Shown: positions 15,001-36,922, counted from the stretch's first letter. The stretch is DNA of 64,000 bases from Salvelinus alpinus (GCF_045679555.1 NC_092094.1:10534319-10598318), one strand, 5' to 3'. Made by a program: numbers and translations. The notes: generated from the sequence alone by a model not told the origin.

Positions 15001-18000
15001 GATGGGGATGTGAGCCAGTTACTATACTGGAGGGTTGAGATGGGGATGTGGGCCAGTTACTATACTGGAGGGTTGAGATGGGGATGTGAGCCAGTTACTA
15101 TACTGGAGGATGGGGATGTGAGCCAGTTACTATACTGGAGGGTTGAGATGGGGATGTGAGCCAGTTACTATACTGGAGGATGGGGATGGGGATGTGGGCC
15201 AGTTACTATACTGGAGGGTTGAGATGGGGATGTGAGCCAGTTACTATACTGGAGGGTTGAGATGGGGATGTGAGCCAGTTACTATACTGGAGGATGGGGA
15301 TGGGGATGTGGGCCAGTTACTATACTGGAAGGTTGAGATGGGGATGTGGGCCAGTTACTATACTGGAGGGTTGAGATGGGGATGTGAGCCAGTTACTATA
15401 CTCGAGGGTTGAGATGGGGATGTGAGCCAGTTACTATACTGGAGGATGGGGATGGGGATGTGAGCCAGTTACTATACTAGAGGGTTGAGATGGGGATGTG
15501 AGCCAGTTACTATACTGGAGGGTTGAGATGGGGATGTGAACCAGTTACTATACTGGAGGATGGGGATGGGGATGTGAGCCAGTTACTATACTGGAGGGTT
15601 GAGATGGGGATGTGAGCCAGTTACTATACTGGAGGGTTGAGATGGGGATGTGAGCCAGTCACTATACTGGAGGGTTGAGATGGGGATGTGGACCAGTTAC
15701 TATACTGGAGGATGGGGATGTGAGCCAGTTACTATACTGGAGGGTTGAGATGGGGATGTGAGCCAGTTACTATACTGGAGGGTTGAGATGGGGATGTGAG
15801 CCAGTTACTATACTGGAGGGTTGTAATGGGGATGTGGGCCAGTAACTACACTGGAGGGTTGAGATGGGGATATGGGCCAGTTACTATACTAGAGGGTTGA
15901 GCTGGAGATGTGAGCCAGTTACTATACTGGAGGGTTGAGATATGGATGTGAACCAGTTACTATACTGGAGGGTTGAGATGTGGGCCAGTTACTATACTAG
16001 AGGGTTGAGTTGGGGATGTGAACCAGTTACTATACTGGAGGGTTGTGATATGGATGTGAACCAGTTACTATACTGGAGGGTTGAGATGGGGATGTGAGCC
16101 AGTTACTATACTGGAGGGTTGAGATGGTGATGTGGGCCAGTTACTATACTAGAGGATGGGGATGTGAGCCAGTTACTACACTGGAGGGTTGAGATGGTGA
16201 TGTGGGCCAATTACTATACTAGAGGATGGGGATGTGAGCCAGTTACTATACTGGAGGATGGGGATGTGGGCCAGTTACTATACTGAAGGGTTGAGATGGG
16301 GATGTGGGCCAGTTACTATACTAGAGGGTTGAGATGGTGATGTGGGCCAGTTACTATACTGGAGGGTTGAGATGGGGATGTGAGCCAGTTACTATACTGG
16401 AGGGTTGAGATGGGGATGTGAGCCAGTTACTATACTGGAGGGTTGAGATGGGGATGTGAGCCAGTTACTATACTGGATGGTTGGGATGTGGGCCAGTTAC
16501 TATACTGGAGGATTGAGATGTGCATGTGGGCCAGTTACTATACTAGAGGGTTGAGATGGGGGCCAGTTACTATACTAGAGGATGGGGATGTGGGCCAGTT
16601 ACTACACTGGAGGGTTGAGATGGGGATGTGAGCCAGTTACTATACTGGAGGATGGGGATGTGAGCCAGTTACTATACTGGAGGGTTGAGATGGGGATGTG
16701 GGCCAGTTACTATACTAGAGGGTTGAGATGGGGATGTGGGCCAGTTACTATACTAGAGGGTTGAGATGGGGGCCAGTTACTATACTAGAGGATGAGGATG
16801 TGAGCCAGTTACTATACTGAAGGGTTGAGATGGGGATGTGGGCCAGTTATTATACTAGAGGGTTGAGATGGTGATGTGGGCCAGTTACTATACTGGAGGG
16901 TTGAGATGGGGATGTGAGCCAGTTACTATACTGGAGGGTTGAGATGGGGACGTGAGCCAGTTACTATACTGGAGGATGGGGATGTGAGCCAGTTACTATA
17001 CTGGAGGGTTGAGATGGGGATGTGGGCCAGTTACTATACTAGAGGGTTGAGATGGGGATGTGGGCCAGTTACTATACTAGAGGGTTGAGATGGGGGCCAG
17101 TTACTATACTAGAGGATGGGGATGTGAGCCAGTTACTATACTGGATGGTTGAGATGGGGATGTGGGCCAGTTACTATACTAGAGGGTTGAGATGGGGGCC
17201 AGTTACTATACTACAGGATGGGGATGTGAGCCAGTTACTACACTGGAGGGTTGAGATGGGGATGTGGGCCAGTTACTATTCTGGAGGATGGGGATGGGGA
17301 TGTGGGCCAGTTACTATACTGGAGGGTTGAGATGGGGATGTGAGCCAGTTACTATACTGGAGGATGGGGATGTGAGCCAGTTACTATACTGGAGGGTTGA
17401 GATGGGCATGTGGGCCAGTTACTATACTAGAGGGTTGAGATAGGGATGTGGGCCAGTTACTATACTAGAGGGTTGAGATGGGGATGTGGGCCAGTTACTA
17501 TACTAGAGGGTTGAGATGGGGATGTGGGCCAGTTACTATACTAGAGGGTTGAGATGGGCATGTGGGCCAGTTACTATACTAGAGGGTTGAGATGGTGATG
17601 TGGGCCAGTTACTATACTGGAGGGTTGAGATGGGGATGTGAGCCAGTTACTATACTGGAGGGTTGAGATGGGGATGTGAGCCAGTTACTATACTGGAGGG
17701 TTGAGATGGGGATGTGAGCCAGTTACTATACTGGATGGTTGGGATGTGGGCCAGTTACTATACTGGAGGATTGAGATGTGCATGTGGGCCAGTTACTATA
17801 CTAGAGGGTTGAGATGGGGGCCAGTTACTATACTAGAGGATGGGGATGTGGGCCAGTTACTACACTGGAGGGTTGAGATGGGGATGTGAGCCAGTTACTA
17901 TACTGGAGGATGGGGATGTGAGCCAGTTACTATACTGGAGGGTTGAGATGGGGATGTGGGCCAGTTACTATACTAGAGGGTTGAGATGGGGATGTGGGCC

Positions 18001-18860
18001 AGTTACTATACTAGAGGGTTGAGATGGGGGCCAGTTACTATACTAGAGGATGAGGATGTGAGCCAGTTACTATACTGAAGGGTTGAGATGGGGATGTGGG
18101 CCAGTTATTATACTAGAGGGTTGAGATGGTGATGTGGGCCAGTTACTATACTGGAGGGTTGAGATGGGGATGTGAGCCAGTTACTATACTGGAGGGTTGA
18201 GATGGGGACGTGAGCCAGTTACTATACTGGAGGATGGGGATGTGAGCCAGTTACTATACTGGAGGGTTGAGATGGGGATGTGGGCCAGTTACTATACTAG
18301 AGGGTTGAGATGGGGATGTGGGCCAGTTACTATACTAGAGGGTTGAGATGGGGGCCAGTTACTATACTAGAGGATGGGGATGTGAGCCAGTTACTATACT
18401 GGATGGTTGAGATGGGGATGTGGGCCAGTTACTATACTAGAGGGTTGAGATGGGGGCCAGTTACTATACTACAGGATGGGGATGTGAGCCAGTTACTACA
18501 CTGGAGGGTTGAGATGGGGATGTGGGCCAGTTACTATTCTGGAGGATGGGGATGGGGATGTGGGCCAGTTACTATACTGGAGGGTTGAGATGGGGATGTG
18601 AGCCAGTTACTATACTGGAGGATGGGGATGTGAGCCAGTTACTATACTGGAGGGTTGAGATAGGCATGTGGGCCAGTTACTATACTAGAGGGTTGAGATA
18701 GGGATGTGGGCCAGTTACTATACTAGAGGGTTGAGATGGGGATGTGGGCCAGTTACTATACTAGAGGGTTGAGATGGGGATGTGGGCCAGTTACTATACT
18801 AGAGGGTTGAGATGGGGATGTGGGCCAGTTACTATACTAGAGGGTTGAGATGGGCATGTG
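12100..18860. repeat. tandem higher-order blocks of 2774 and 1258 bp
   Basis: The gattgagatttgg variant at 12151 recurs at 14925 and the ttgtaatgg variant at 13047 recurs at 15821, both 2774 bp apart, so roughly 12100-14870 and 14874-17640 are consecutive copies. The last part (marker 16443) is copied again 1258 bp further on (17701). Unit order is kept in each copy, which points to recent large-scale unequal exchange or replication slippage. Confidence 0.8.
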
Positions 18861-20239
18861 GGCCAGTTACTATACTAGAGGGTTGAGATGGGGATGTGGG
18901 CCAGTTACCATACTAGAGGGTTGAGATGGGGGCCAGTTACTATACTAGAGGATGGGGATGTGAGCCAGTTACTATACTGGAGGGTTGAGATGGGGATGTG
19001 GGCCAGTTACTATACTGGAGGGTTGAGATGGGGATGTGGGCCAGTTACTATACTGGAGGGTTGAGATGGGGATGTGAGCCAGTTACTATACTGGAGGATG
19101 GGGATGTGAGCCAGTTACTATACTGGAGGGTTGAGATGGGGATGTGGGCCAGTTACTATACTGGAGGGTTGAGATGGGGATGTGAGCCAGTTACTATACT
19201 GGAGGATGGGGATGTGAGCCAGTTACTATACTGGAGGGTTGAGATGGGGATGTGAGCCAGTTACTATACTGGAGGGTTGAGATGGGGATGTGGGCCAGTT
19301 ATTATACTAGAGGGTTGAGATGGTGATGTGGGCCAGTTACTATACTGGAGGGTTGAGATGGGGACGTGAGCCAGTTACTATACTGGAGGATGGGGATGTG
19401 AGCCAGTTACTATACTGGAGGGTTGAGATGGGGATGTGGGCCAGTTACTATACTAGAGGGTTGAGATGGGGATGTGGGCCAGTTACTATACTAGAGGGTT
19501 GAGATGGGGGCCAGTTACTATACTAGAGGGTTGAGATGGGGGCCAGTTACTATACTAGAGGATGGGGATGTGAGACAGTTACTATACTGGAGGGTTGAGA
19601 TGGGGATGTGGGCCAGTTACTATACTAGAGGGTTGAGATGGGGGCCAGTTACTATACTACAGGATGGGGATGTGAGCCAGTTACTACACTGGAGGGTTGA
19701 GATGGGCATGTGGGCCAGTTACTATACTGGAGGATGGGGATGGGGATGTGGGCCAGTTACTATACTGGAGGGTTGAGATGGGGATGTGAGCCAGTTACTA
19801 TACTGGAGGATGGGGATGTGAGCCAGTTACTATACTGGAGGGTTGAGATGGGCATGTGGGCCAGTTACTATACTAGAGGGTTGAGATAGGGATGTGGGCC
19901 AGTTACTATACTAGAGGGTTGAGATGGGCATGTGGGCCAGTTACTATACTAGAGGGTTGAGATGGGGATGTGGGCCAGTTACTATACTAGAGGGTTGAGA
20001 TGGGGGCCAGTTACTATACTGGAGGATGGGGATGTGAGCCAGTTACTATACTGGAGGGTTGAGATGGGGATGTGGGCCAGTTACTATACTGGAGGGTTGA
20101 GATGGAGATGTGGGCCAGTTACTATACTGGAGGGTTGAGATGGGGATGTGAGCCAGTTACTATACTGGAGGGTTGCTGGATTCAAAAACATAAAAGCTGA
20201 GGACTTCCATTCCCCTGTGACAATGAATTAACAGTACCT

Positions 20240-21542
20240 CTTCTTCTTCGGCTATGCATGGACGCTGGGGGACACCTCCTGCAAGGTGGAACAGTTCTTC
20301 CTGGCCTTCTCCCTGGCAGCCAGCCCCTAAAGCCTGTGAGCTGTGTCCATGATCAACATCAACCCCTACTACCATGGACCTGGTGGTCCTGATCTGGGCA
20401 TCAGACATCTTTATCAGTCTGCCTCTCAGGATCTTTGCCACTAAGGATAGCTTTGGGGACTGGCCTGGCTGATTTTACTATATATCTGTCCACCATGCAA
20501 GAGAACCACTACCAACAATGGCTTGGTTTGATACTGTACCCTATTTGTTATATAGTGCCCAACTTTTTACCTGGTCCACTTAATTTTTATCTAACCTTTA
20601 CTTAACCAGGCAAGTCAGTTAAGAACACATTCTTATTTAGAATGACAGCCTAGGAACAGTGGGTTAACTGCCTTGTTCAGGGGCAGAACTGTCAGCTCAG
20701 GGATTCAATCTAGCAACCTTTCGGTTACTGGCCCAGCGCGGTAACCATTAGGCTACCTGCCGCCCCAGGTTCATAAGGAATAGAGTGCCATTTCAGATAA
20801 ACACAATGTGTAACAAGAGGCCTTATGTTTAATTCAAAGAATGTCACTGGAAGTAACCAGGTCTGTTAAAAATAAATAAATATTTTTTTTTAAAGCATTG
20901 TACTGTTATTTAATTTTCTAAAACAAAATGGTGTCCAATTAATATGAGAGCACACAAACATTAAAATCCAACAGGTGGTCCTGAGCCAGTACATTCACTA
21001 CTTCTTTGTCCCCATGCTGTTGATCGCTTTCAACTACACCCGCCTGGCTTGCTTCTTAAACAAGAGCCCTGTCATGTCTGTAGCTAGCGCCCGACAGCAC
21101 GCGGCGAGCCTCCCTCATGGTCTTCTTGGCAGCCGGAGCCTTCTCTTATCTGCTGGCTGCCCGGGTATGATGATGACGATGATGACTTCATTTCTCCATT
21201 AGGAAATTATTTTTGCATCCTTTTCTTAAATGGCATCTTATTCCCAATATAGTGCACTACATTTGACCAGGGCCCATAGGGCCCTAAATAGTGAATAACT
21301 ATTCTGATGACTCTTCTTCATTAGGCACATCTTGGAGCTGTGTGTGTATGTCGCCATGGCCAGTCCTGGGAGATTTCTACTTCATCTGCAGTGTGCTTCA
21401 GTACCTCCACCACCGTGTTAACCCTGTGCTGCACGTGCTGCTGTCTGAGAGGAACCGCCACCGCAGCGGTGCCTGGCTGTTTAACTGCAACAGGAACAGA
21501 GTGCAGCCGCAGGTCGTCAGCGTCACCACAGAAACCATGTAG
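20240..21542 (+). pseudogene. rhodopsin-class GPCR pseudogene, rearranged
   Basis: Separate stretches resemble parts of a class A receptor. At 20250-20315 a TM3-like piece reads WTLGDTSCKVEQFFLAFSL, with the expected Cys. At 20374-20460 a TM2-like piece reads DLVVLIWASDIFISLPLRIF and should precede, not follow, the TM3 piece. At 20975-21165 are TM5-like IHYFFVPMLLIAFNYTRLA and a TM6-like segment in a shifted frame. At 21385-21542 a TM7-like piece, LQYLHHRVNPVLHVLLSER, leads into a short tail ending in a stop. A possible intron (gtatgatg to ttcattag) lies between TM6 and TM7. The permuted order, stop codons and at least two frame changes indicate a dead copy. I could not assign a receptor subtype. 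A SINE sits between the second and third pieces. Confidence 0.5.
20581..20766 (-). mobile_element. tRNA-derived SINE (salmonid type)
   Basis: On the minus strand it starts at 20766 with ggggcggcaggtagcctaat, contains an A-box-like TAGCCTAATGG and a degenerate B box (ggttgctagattgaatcc), then the typical tail about an accumulated count of 'cagttaacccactgttcc' and 'aagaatgtgttcttaactg', and ends in aaaggttagataaaaa. This is the common salmonid tRNA-derived SINE layout. It is diverged, which suggests an old insertion inside the receptor relic. Confidence 0.85.
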
Positions 21543-21609
21543 ACCTCACACACTGGCCACCAGGGGGAGCTGGCTTTGCTTTGGCATGGGGCTAAGGCTA
21601 ATCTCTAGT

Positions 21610-21642
21610 CTGGGTACCAGTCTGTTTAGCTATCATTCCACT
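21610..21642 (-). repeat. inverted single copy of the downstream 45-bp unit
   Basis: ctgggtaccagtctgtttag followed by ctatcattccact is the reverse complement of the core of the 45-bp unit that starts 50 bp downstream, differing mainly at a four-base stretch (atag for ttct). It points toward the array, so the transcript or single strand could fold. Confidence 0.8.
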
Positions 21643-21690
21643 CCTTACCACTCCTGTCACGCTAAACTCGTTGGCATATGACACTGAGTA

Positions 21691-22000
21691 CAAGCAGTGG
21701 AATGTTCTCTAAACAGACTGGTACCCAGGATAAACCAAGCAGTGGAATGTTCTCTAAACAGACTGGTACCCAGGATAAAACAAGCAGTGGAATGTTCTCT
21801 AAACCGACTGGTACCCAGGATAAACCAAGCAGTGGAATGTTCTCTAAACAGACTGGTACCCAGGATAAACCAAGCAGTGGAATGTTCTCTAAACAGACTG
21901 GTACCCAGGATAAACCAAGCAGTGGAATGTTCTCTAAACAGACTGGTACCCAGGATAAACCAAGCAGTGGAATGTTCTCTAAACAGACCGGTACCCAGGA
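21691..22000 (+). repeat. 45-bp minisatellite, about 7 copies
   Basis: The unit is caagcagtggaatgttctct, aaacagactggtacccagga, taaac. Seven nearly identical copies follow each other; one has accg for acag. Because 45 is a multiple of three, both strands stay open and give 15-residue peptide repeats, but no start context or flanking exon supports translation. The last copy is cut at ccagga by a SINE and a further partial unit appears beyond it at 22460. Confidence 0.95.
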
Positions 22001-22459
22001 CAGCAGCATACCACCCTGCATCCCACTACTGGCTTGCTTCTGAAACTAAGCAGGTTTGGTCCTGGTTGGTCCCTAGATGGGAGACCAGATGCTTCTGGAA
22101 GAGGTGTTGGAGGGCCAGTAGGAGGCACTCTTTCCTCAGGTCTAAAAAATATCCCAATGCCCCAGGGCAGTGATTGGGGACACTGCCCTGTGTTGGGTAC
22201 TGTCTTTCGGAGAGGATGTTAAACGGGTGTCCTGACTCTGTGGTCACTAAAGATCCCATGGCACATATCGTAAGAGTAGAGGTGTTAATCCTGGTGTCCT
22301 GGATAAATTCCCAAGCTGTCCCTCATACCATCATGGTCACCTAATCATCCCCAGCTTACAATTTGCTCATTCATCCCCCTCCTCTCCCCTGTAACTATTC
22401 CCCAGGTCGTTGCTGTAAATGAGAATGTGTTTTCAGTCGACTTACCTGGTAAATAAATG
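22001..22459 (+). mobile_element. 5S rRNA-derived SINE
   Basis: The first 110 bases resemble 5S rRNA: cataccaccctg near the start, then gaaactaagcaggtttggtc and ctagatgggagacc, matching the 5S A-box, intermediate element and C-box region that forms the internal Pol III promoter. The rest (ccccagggcagtgattgggg, ggatgttaaacgggtgtcct, accatcatggtcacctaatc, gtaaatgagaatgtgttttc, cttacctggtaaataaatga) is the body and tail of a 5S-headed (SINE3-class) retroposon. It interrupts the 45-bp array. Confidence 0.85.
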
Positions 22460-22774
22460 ATAAACCAAGCAGTGGAATATTCTTTAAATAAATATTGTGT
22501 GTGTGCTGGCCAGCTACTCAAATAATGTATGGTATATTTATGTATCATCTGTCATAAGAGAATAGACAACAGCCTGGCTGCTATTTAGGGGAAGGGGAAT
22601 CTTGTTAAAAACCTTTCTTTCTACTCTTGTGAATTTAGTGCTTTTTTGTGGACAACGGAGAAGATTTTTGCGTCTACAGTATGTTTCTACTTCACTGTAT
22701 GTAAAAATCCTATCATGTGCTTTATATCGTAGTCCAGTAATAACAATTGATCAATAAGAAAACTTGGCGTCATA
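22460..22774. other. residual array unit and unassigned AT-rich spacer
   Basis: gataaaccaagcagtggaat at 22459-22478 is a leftover of the 45-bp array on the far side of the SINE. The following 280 bases show no convincing coding frame, repeat family or RNA gene. Confidence 0.6.
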
Positions 22775-23001
22775 TACAGTTTAAGTTTACATACACCTTA
22801 GCCAAATACATTTAAACTCAGTTTTTCACAATTCCTGACATTTAATCCTAATAAAAATGTCCTGTCTTAGGTCAGTTAGGATCACCACTTTATTTTAAGA
22901 ATGTGAAATGTCAGAAATGTCAGTAGAGAGAATGATTTATTTCAACTTTTATTTCTTTCATCACATCATTCCCAGTGGGTCAGAAGTTTACATACACTCA
23001 A

Positions 23002-24512
23002 TTAGTATTTGGTAGCATTGCCTTTAAATTGTTTAACTTGGGTAAAATGTTTCGGGTAGCCTTCCACAAGCTTCCCACAATAAGTTGGGTGAATTTTGGC
23101 CCATTCCTCCTGACAGAGCTGGTGTAACTGAGTCAGGTTTGTAGGCCTCCTTGCTCGCACACGCTTTTTCAGTTCTGCCCAAATTTTCTATGGGATTGAG
23201 GTCAGAGCTTTGTGATGGCCACTCCAATACCATGACTTTGTTGTCCTTAAGCCATTTTGCCACAACTTTGGAAGTATGCTTGGGGTCATTGTCCACTTGG
23301 AAGACCCATTTGCTACCAGGCTTTAACTTCCTGACTGATGTCTTGAGATGTTTCTTCAATATAATCGACATAATTTTACTGCTCATGATGCCATCTATTT
23401 TGTGAAGTGCAAAGCACCCTCACAACATGATGCTGCCACCCCTGTGCTTCACGGTTGGGATGGTGTTCTTCGGCTTGCAAGCCTCCCCCTTTTTCCTCCA
23501 AACACAACAATGGTCATTATGGCCAAAGAGTTCAATTTTTGTTTCATCAGACCAGAGGACATTTCTCCAAAAAGTACGATCTTTGTCCCCATGTGCAGTT
23601 GCCAACCGTAGTCTGGCTTTTTTTATGGCGGTTTTGGAGCAGTGGCTTCTTCCTTGCTGAGCGGCCTTTCAGGTTATGTCGATATAGGACTCGTTTTACT
23701 ATGGATATAGATACTTTTGTACCTGTATCCTCCAGCATCTTCACAAGGTCCTTTGCTGTTGTTCTGGGATTGATTTGCACTTTTCGCACCAAAGTACATT
23801 CATCTCTAGGAGACAGAACGCGTCTCCTTCCTGAGCGGTATGATGGCTGCGTGGTCCCATGGTGTTTATACTTGCGTACTATTGTTTGTACAGATGAAGG
23901 TGGTACCTTCAGGAGTTTGGAAATTGCTCCCATGGATGAACCAGACTTGTGGAGGTCTTGTTACGGCTGTCGTCTTCCTCCTCTTCCTCGGACGAGGAGA
24001 GGAGAGAAGGATCGGTGGACCAATACGCAGCGAGGTAATTAGACATAAATGATATTTATTGAAACACGAAGACGAAATACGAAAACACTTGGAAATTACA
24101 AAATAACAAACACGACGTAGACAGACCTGAACATGGAACTTACATAACTACACGCAGAACTCACGAACAGGAACAGACTACATCAAACGAACGAACGAAC
24201 AGCCAAGACAGTCCCGTGTGGTGCACATACACAGACACGAAAGACACAGGAGACAATCACCCACAAACAAACATTGAGAACAACCTACCTTAATATGACT
24301 CTCAATCAGAGGAAATGCCAAACACCTGCCTCTAATAGAGAGCCATACCAGGCAACCCTTTAACCCAACATAGAAACACAACACATAGAAATGCCCACCC
24401 CGCTCACGCCCTGACCAATAAACACATACAAAACAAGAGAAAACAGGTCAGGAACGTGACAGGTCTACAATGTTTTTCTGAGGTCTTGGCTGATTTCTTT
24501 TGATTTTCCCAT
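23002..24512 (-). pseudogene. Tc1 transposase pseudogene
   Basis: A Tc1/mariner DDE transposase relic read from ATG 24512 to the stop at 23004. The paired-type DNA-binding region is recognisable (LGAISK-like, then VQTIVRKYKHHGTTQPSYRS). The catalytic blocks are VLWSDETKI (first Asp), DNDPKHTS (second Asp) and NPIENL (Glu). It is broken by an LTR inserted about 17 codons from the start, by a one-base loss just before that point that brings in TAG, by a frame change near the HKK segment, by a deletion around codon 200 (between GGSIML and the LKKHLKTS segment), and by a frame change just after NPIENL that replaces the usual C-terminus. Not functional. Confidence 0.93.
23959..24461 (-). mobile_element. 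solo LTR with 5-bp target duplication
   Basis: A 503-bp insertion beginning tgttacggctg and ending ggaacgtgaca, so TG...CA on either strand with imperfect terminal inverted repeats (TGTTACG/CGTGACA). It is bracketed by a perfect duplication, ggtct, at 23954-23958 and 24462-24466. A polyadenylation hexamer AATAAA lies on the minus strand at 24060-24055, so its transcription direction is minus. No internal retrotransposon sequence remains, hence a solo LTR left by recombination. The superfamily cannot be decided from the LTR alone. Confidence 0.85.
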
Positions 24513-24997
24513 GATGTCAAGCAAAGAGGCACTGAGTTTGAAGGTAGGCCTTGAAATACATCCACAGGTACACCTCCAATTGACTCAAATTATGTCAATT
24601 AGCCTATCAGAAGCTTCTAAAGCCATGACATCATTTTCTGGAATTTTCCAAGCTGTTTAAAGGCACAGTCAACTTAGTGTATGTAAACTTCTGACCCACT
24701 GGAATTGTGATACAGTGAATTATAAGTGAAATAATCTGTCTGTAAACAATTGTTGGAAAGATTACTTGTGTCATGCACAAAGTAGATGTCCTAACCGACT
24801 TGCACAAACTATAGTTTGTTAACAAGAAATTTGTGGAGTGGTTGAAAAACTAGTTTTAATGACTCCAACCTAAGTGTATGTAAACTTCCGACTTCAACTG
24901 TAATTATTGTGTGATGTTTTTAACACTTAAAATAACTTAATACGGTCTGAATATGAATATTGATACAGTACATAGTATTACATTGCAATGCAGTACA

Positions 24998-36010
<11,013 letters not shown>

Positions 36011-36654
36011 CGTAGATGCATGTCTTTTTAGAACGGTTTCTAGGTCTGTGTCTTTGTATTGTTGCACATGGAACAGTTGGTATCATGAATATAGTTTTCT
36101 GAAATAGTCACACATAGGTTATGATTGTGAAGTCTGCTCCTAAAAAGCATAATAAACACGAGTCAGGTAAACCCAGCAGAACACACTTTTTTTTTTACAG
36201 TTGCAATATCAATTTCCATAGTGGTTTGAGGGCAGATTTCCAAAATACCTCTCCTTGGAATGCTGCAGCCAGTCAACCAGACTGTAATTCAATCTGACTG
36301 CACAGAAATTCACCCCGTCACTTAAAACTCGCTGGCCTGATCTCATTTAGCAGCGTTGTACATTCAAAAAGATGAGACACACTCTTCAGAAAGTCAGAGG
36401 CCAGCTAAATTAATTAGAAACTGACAGACGTTTTCCTGTGACATCATCACCCACCATGGTTTGGTTTCATTGACTAATGAATTAAGCAAAAATAAACGTC
36501 TACAACAAAAACGTGTATTAAATCCAAAACAAAATAACAACAGGTAACGTTAAAATGCATTAATATCGTGATAACTAGGTTTAATTGGTTTAGCCAACAA
36601 TTCAAGATTGCAAATATAATGCGGACGTTTTATTCATTCAGGTCAGGATTTGGT

Positions 36655-36735
36655 CAACATCAGGAACACAAGCATTTCGCTACACCCGCAAAAACATCTT
36701 CTAAATACGTGTATGTGACACATTTGATTTTATCA
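36655..36735 (+). mobile_element. LINE 3'-tail fragment
   Basis: aggaacacaagcatttcgct followed by acacccgc, aaatacgtgtatgtgac and a ttgatttta end. The same tail recurs at 43410-43490, where it ends caataaaatttgattt. It matches the 3' UTR end seen on many teleost LINEs. Confidence 0.7.
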
Positions 36736-36792
36736 GCTCACACACATTGTCACCTGTGAAAGAACAAAACACAACACACACCAGTCAGTGGC

Positions 36793-36831
36793 ACGTTAAC
36801 GTTAACTAGCTAGCCTAGCTAACGTTAACGT
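36793..36831. repeat. 12-bp perfect inverted repeat
   Basis: acgttaacgtta (36793-36804) and taacgttaacgt (36820-36831) are exact reverse complements around a 15-base centre that is itself CTAG-rich. It lies in agbl2 intron sequence close to the promoter; function unknown. Confidence 0.85.
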
Positions 36832-36922
36832 CTTTGTTACTGTTTGGTTTAGGTAAAACTACAATAGCTAGTTATCAATATACTTCCTATGCAATTATTA
36901 AGTGAGTGCATTCGCTACCTAC

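Larger units (their letters stand above)
1..20175. repeat. 20-kb minisatellite (32/38-bp units)
   Basis: Continuous tandem array of a G-rich unit. The main form is 38 bp: tatactggagggttgagatg followed by gggatgtgagccagttac. Shorter 32-bp forms lack gggttga or the second gggat block, and another 38-bp form carries gatggggatggggatg. Every unit keeps ccagttactatactgg, whose ends (CCAGT/ACTGG) are inverted. The array starts before base 1 and stops abruptly at ggagggttg near 20175, so the full length is unknown; about 550 units are in view. Variants such as gagatagatatg, ttgtaatgg and gagatttgg recur at fixed distances, showing higher-order blocks. Short reading frames inside arise because the unit has few stops; the 38-bp period is not a multiple of three, so no coding role is supported. 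Confidence 0.98.
22775..24902 (-). mobile_element. Sleeping Beauty-type Tc1 transposon, inactive
   Basis: A full-length salmonid Tc1 element of the family from which Sleeping Beauty was derived. The right end reads gtatgtaaacttccgacttc, aactgta. An inner direct repeat, gtgtatgtaaacttctgacc, lies at about 24677, giving the paired IR/DR layout. The left end is damaged (tacagtttaagtttacatac in place of the longer repeat), with its inner repeat near 22975. It is flanked by TA. The 503-bp LTR inside lengthens it from the usual 1.6 kb to 2.1 kb. It starts 95 bp beyond the stop codon of the carboxypeptidase gene and lies in the same orientation. Confidence 0.95.

Noticed and set aside
1-20175. Many 60-107 residue frames inside the minisatellite, including repeated identical peptides
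   Set aside because: They follow from a stop-poor tandem unit; the 38- and 32-bp periods shift the frame and no exon or start context exists.
1-20175. CRISPR-like regular repeats
   Set aside because: Units are contiguous with no unique spacers, and the genome is clearly vertebrate.
22001-22120. 5S rRNA gene
   Set aside because: Too diverged from 5S in the first and last parts and fused to a retroposon body.
21662-22173. 15-residue repeat peptides on both strands of the 45-bp array
   Set aside because: A 45-bp stop-free unit keeps several frames open on both strands; the array is intergenic and cut by a SINE.
23455-24042. 195-codon plus-strand frame
   Set aside because: Antisense shadow of the Tc1 transposase running into the LTR.
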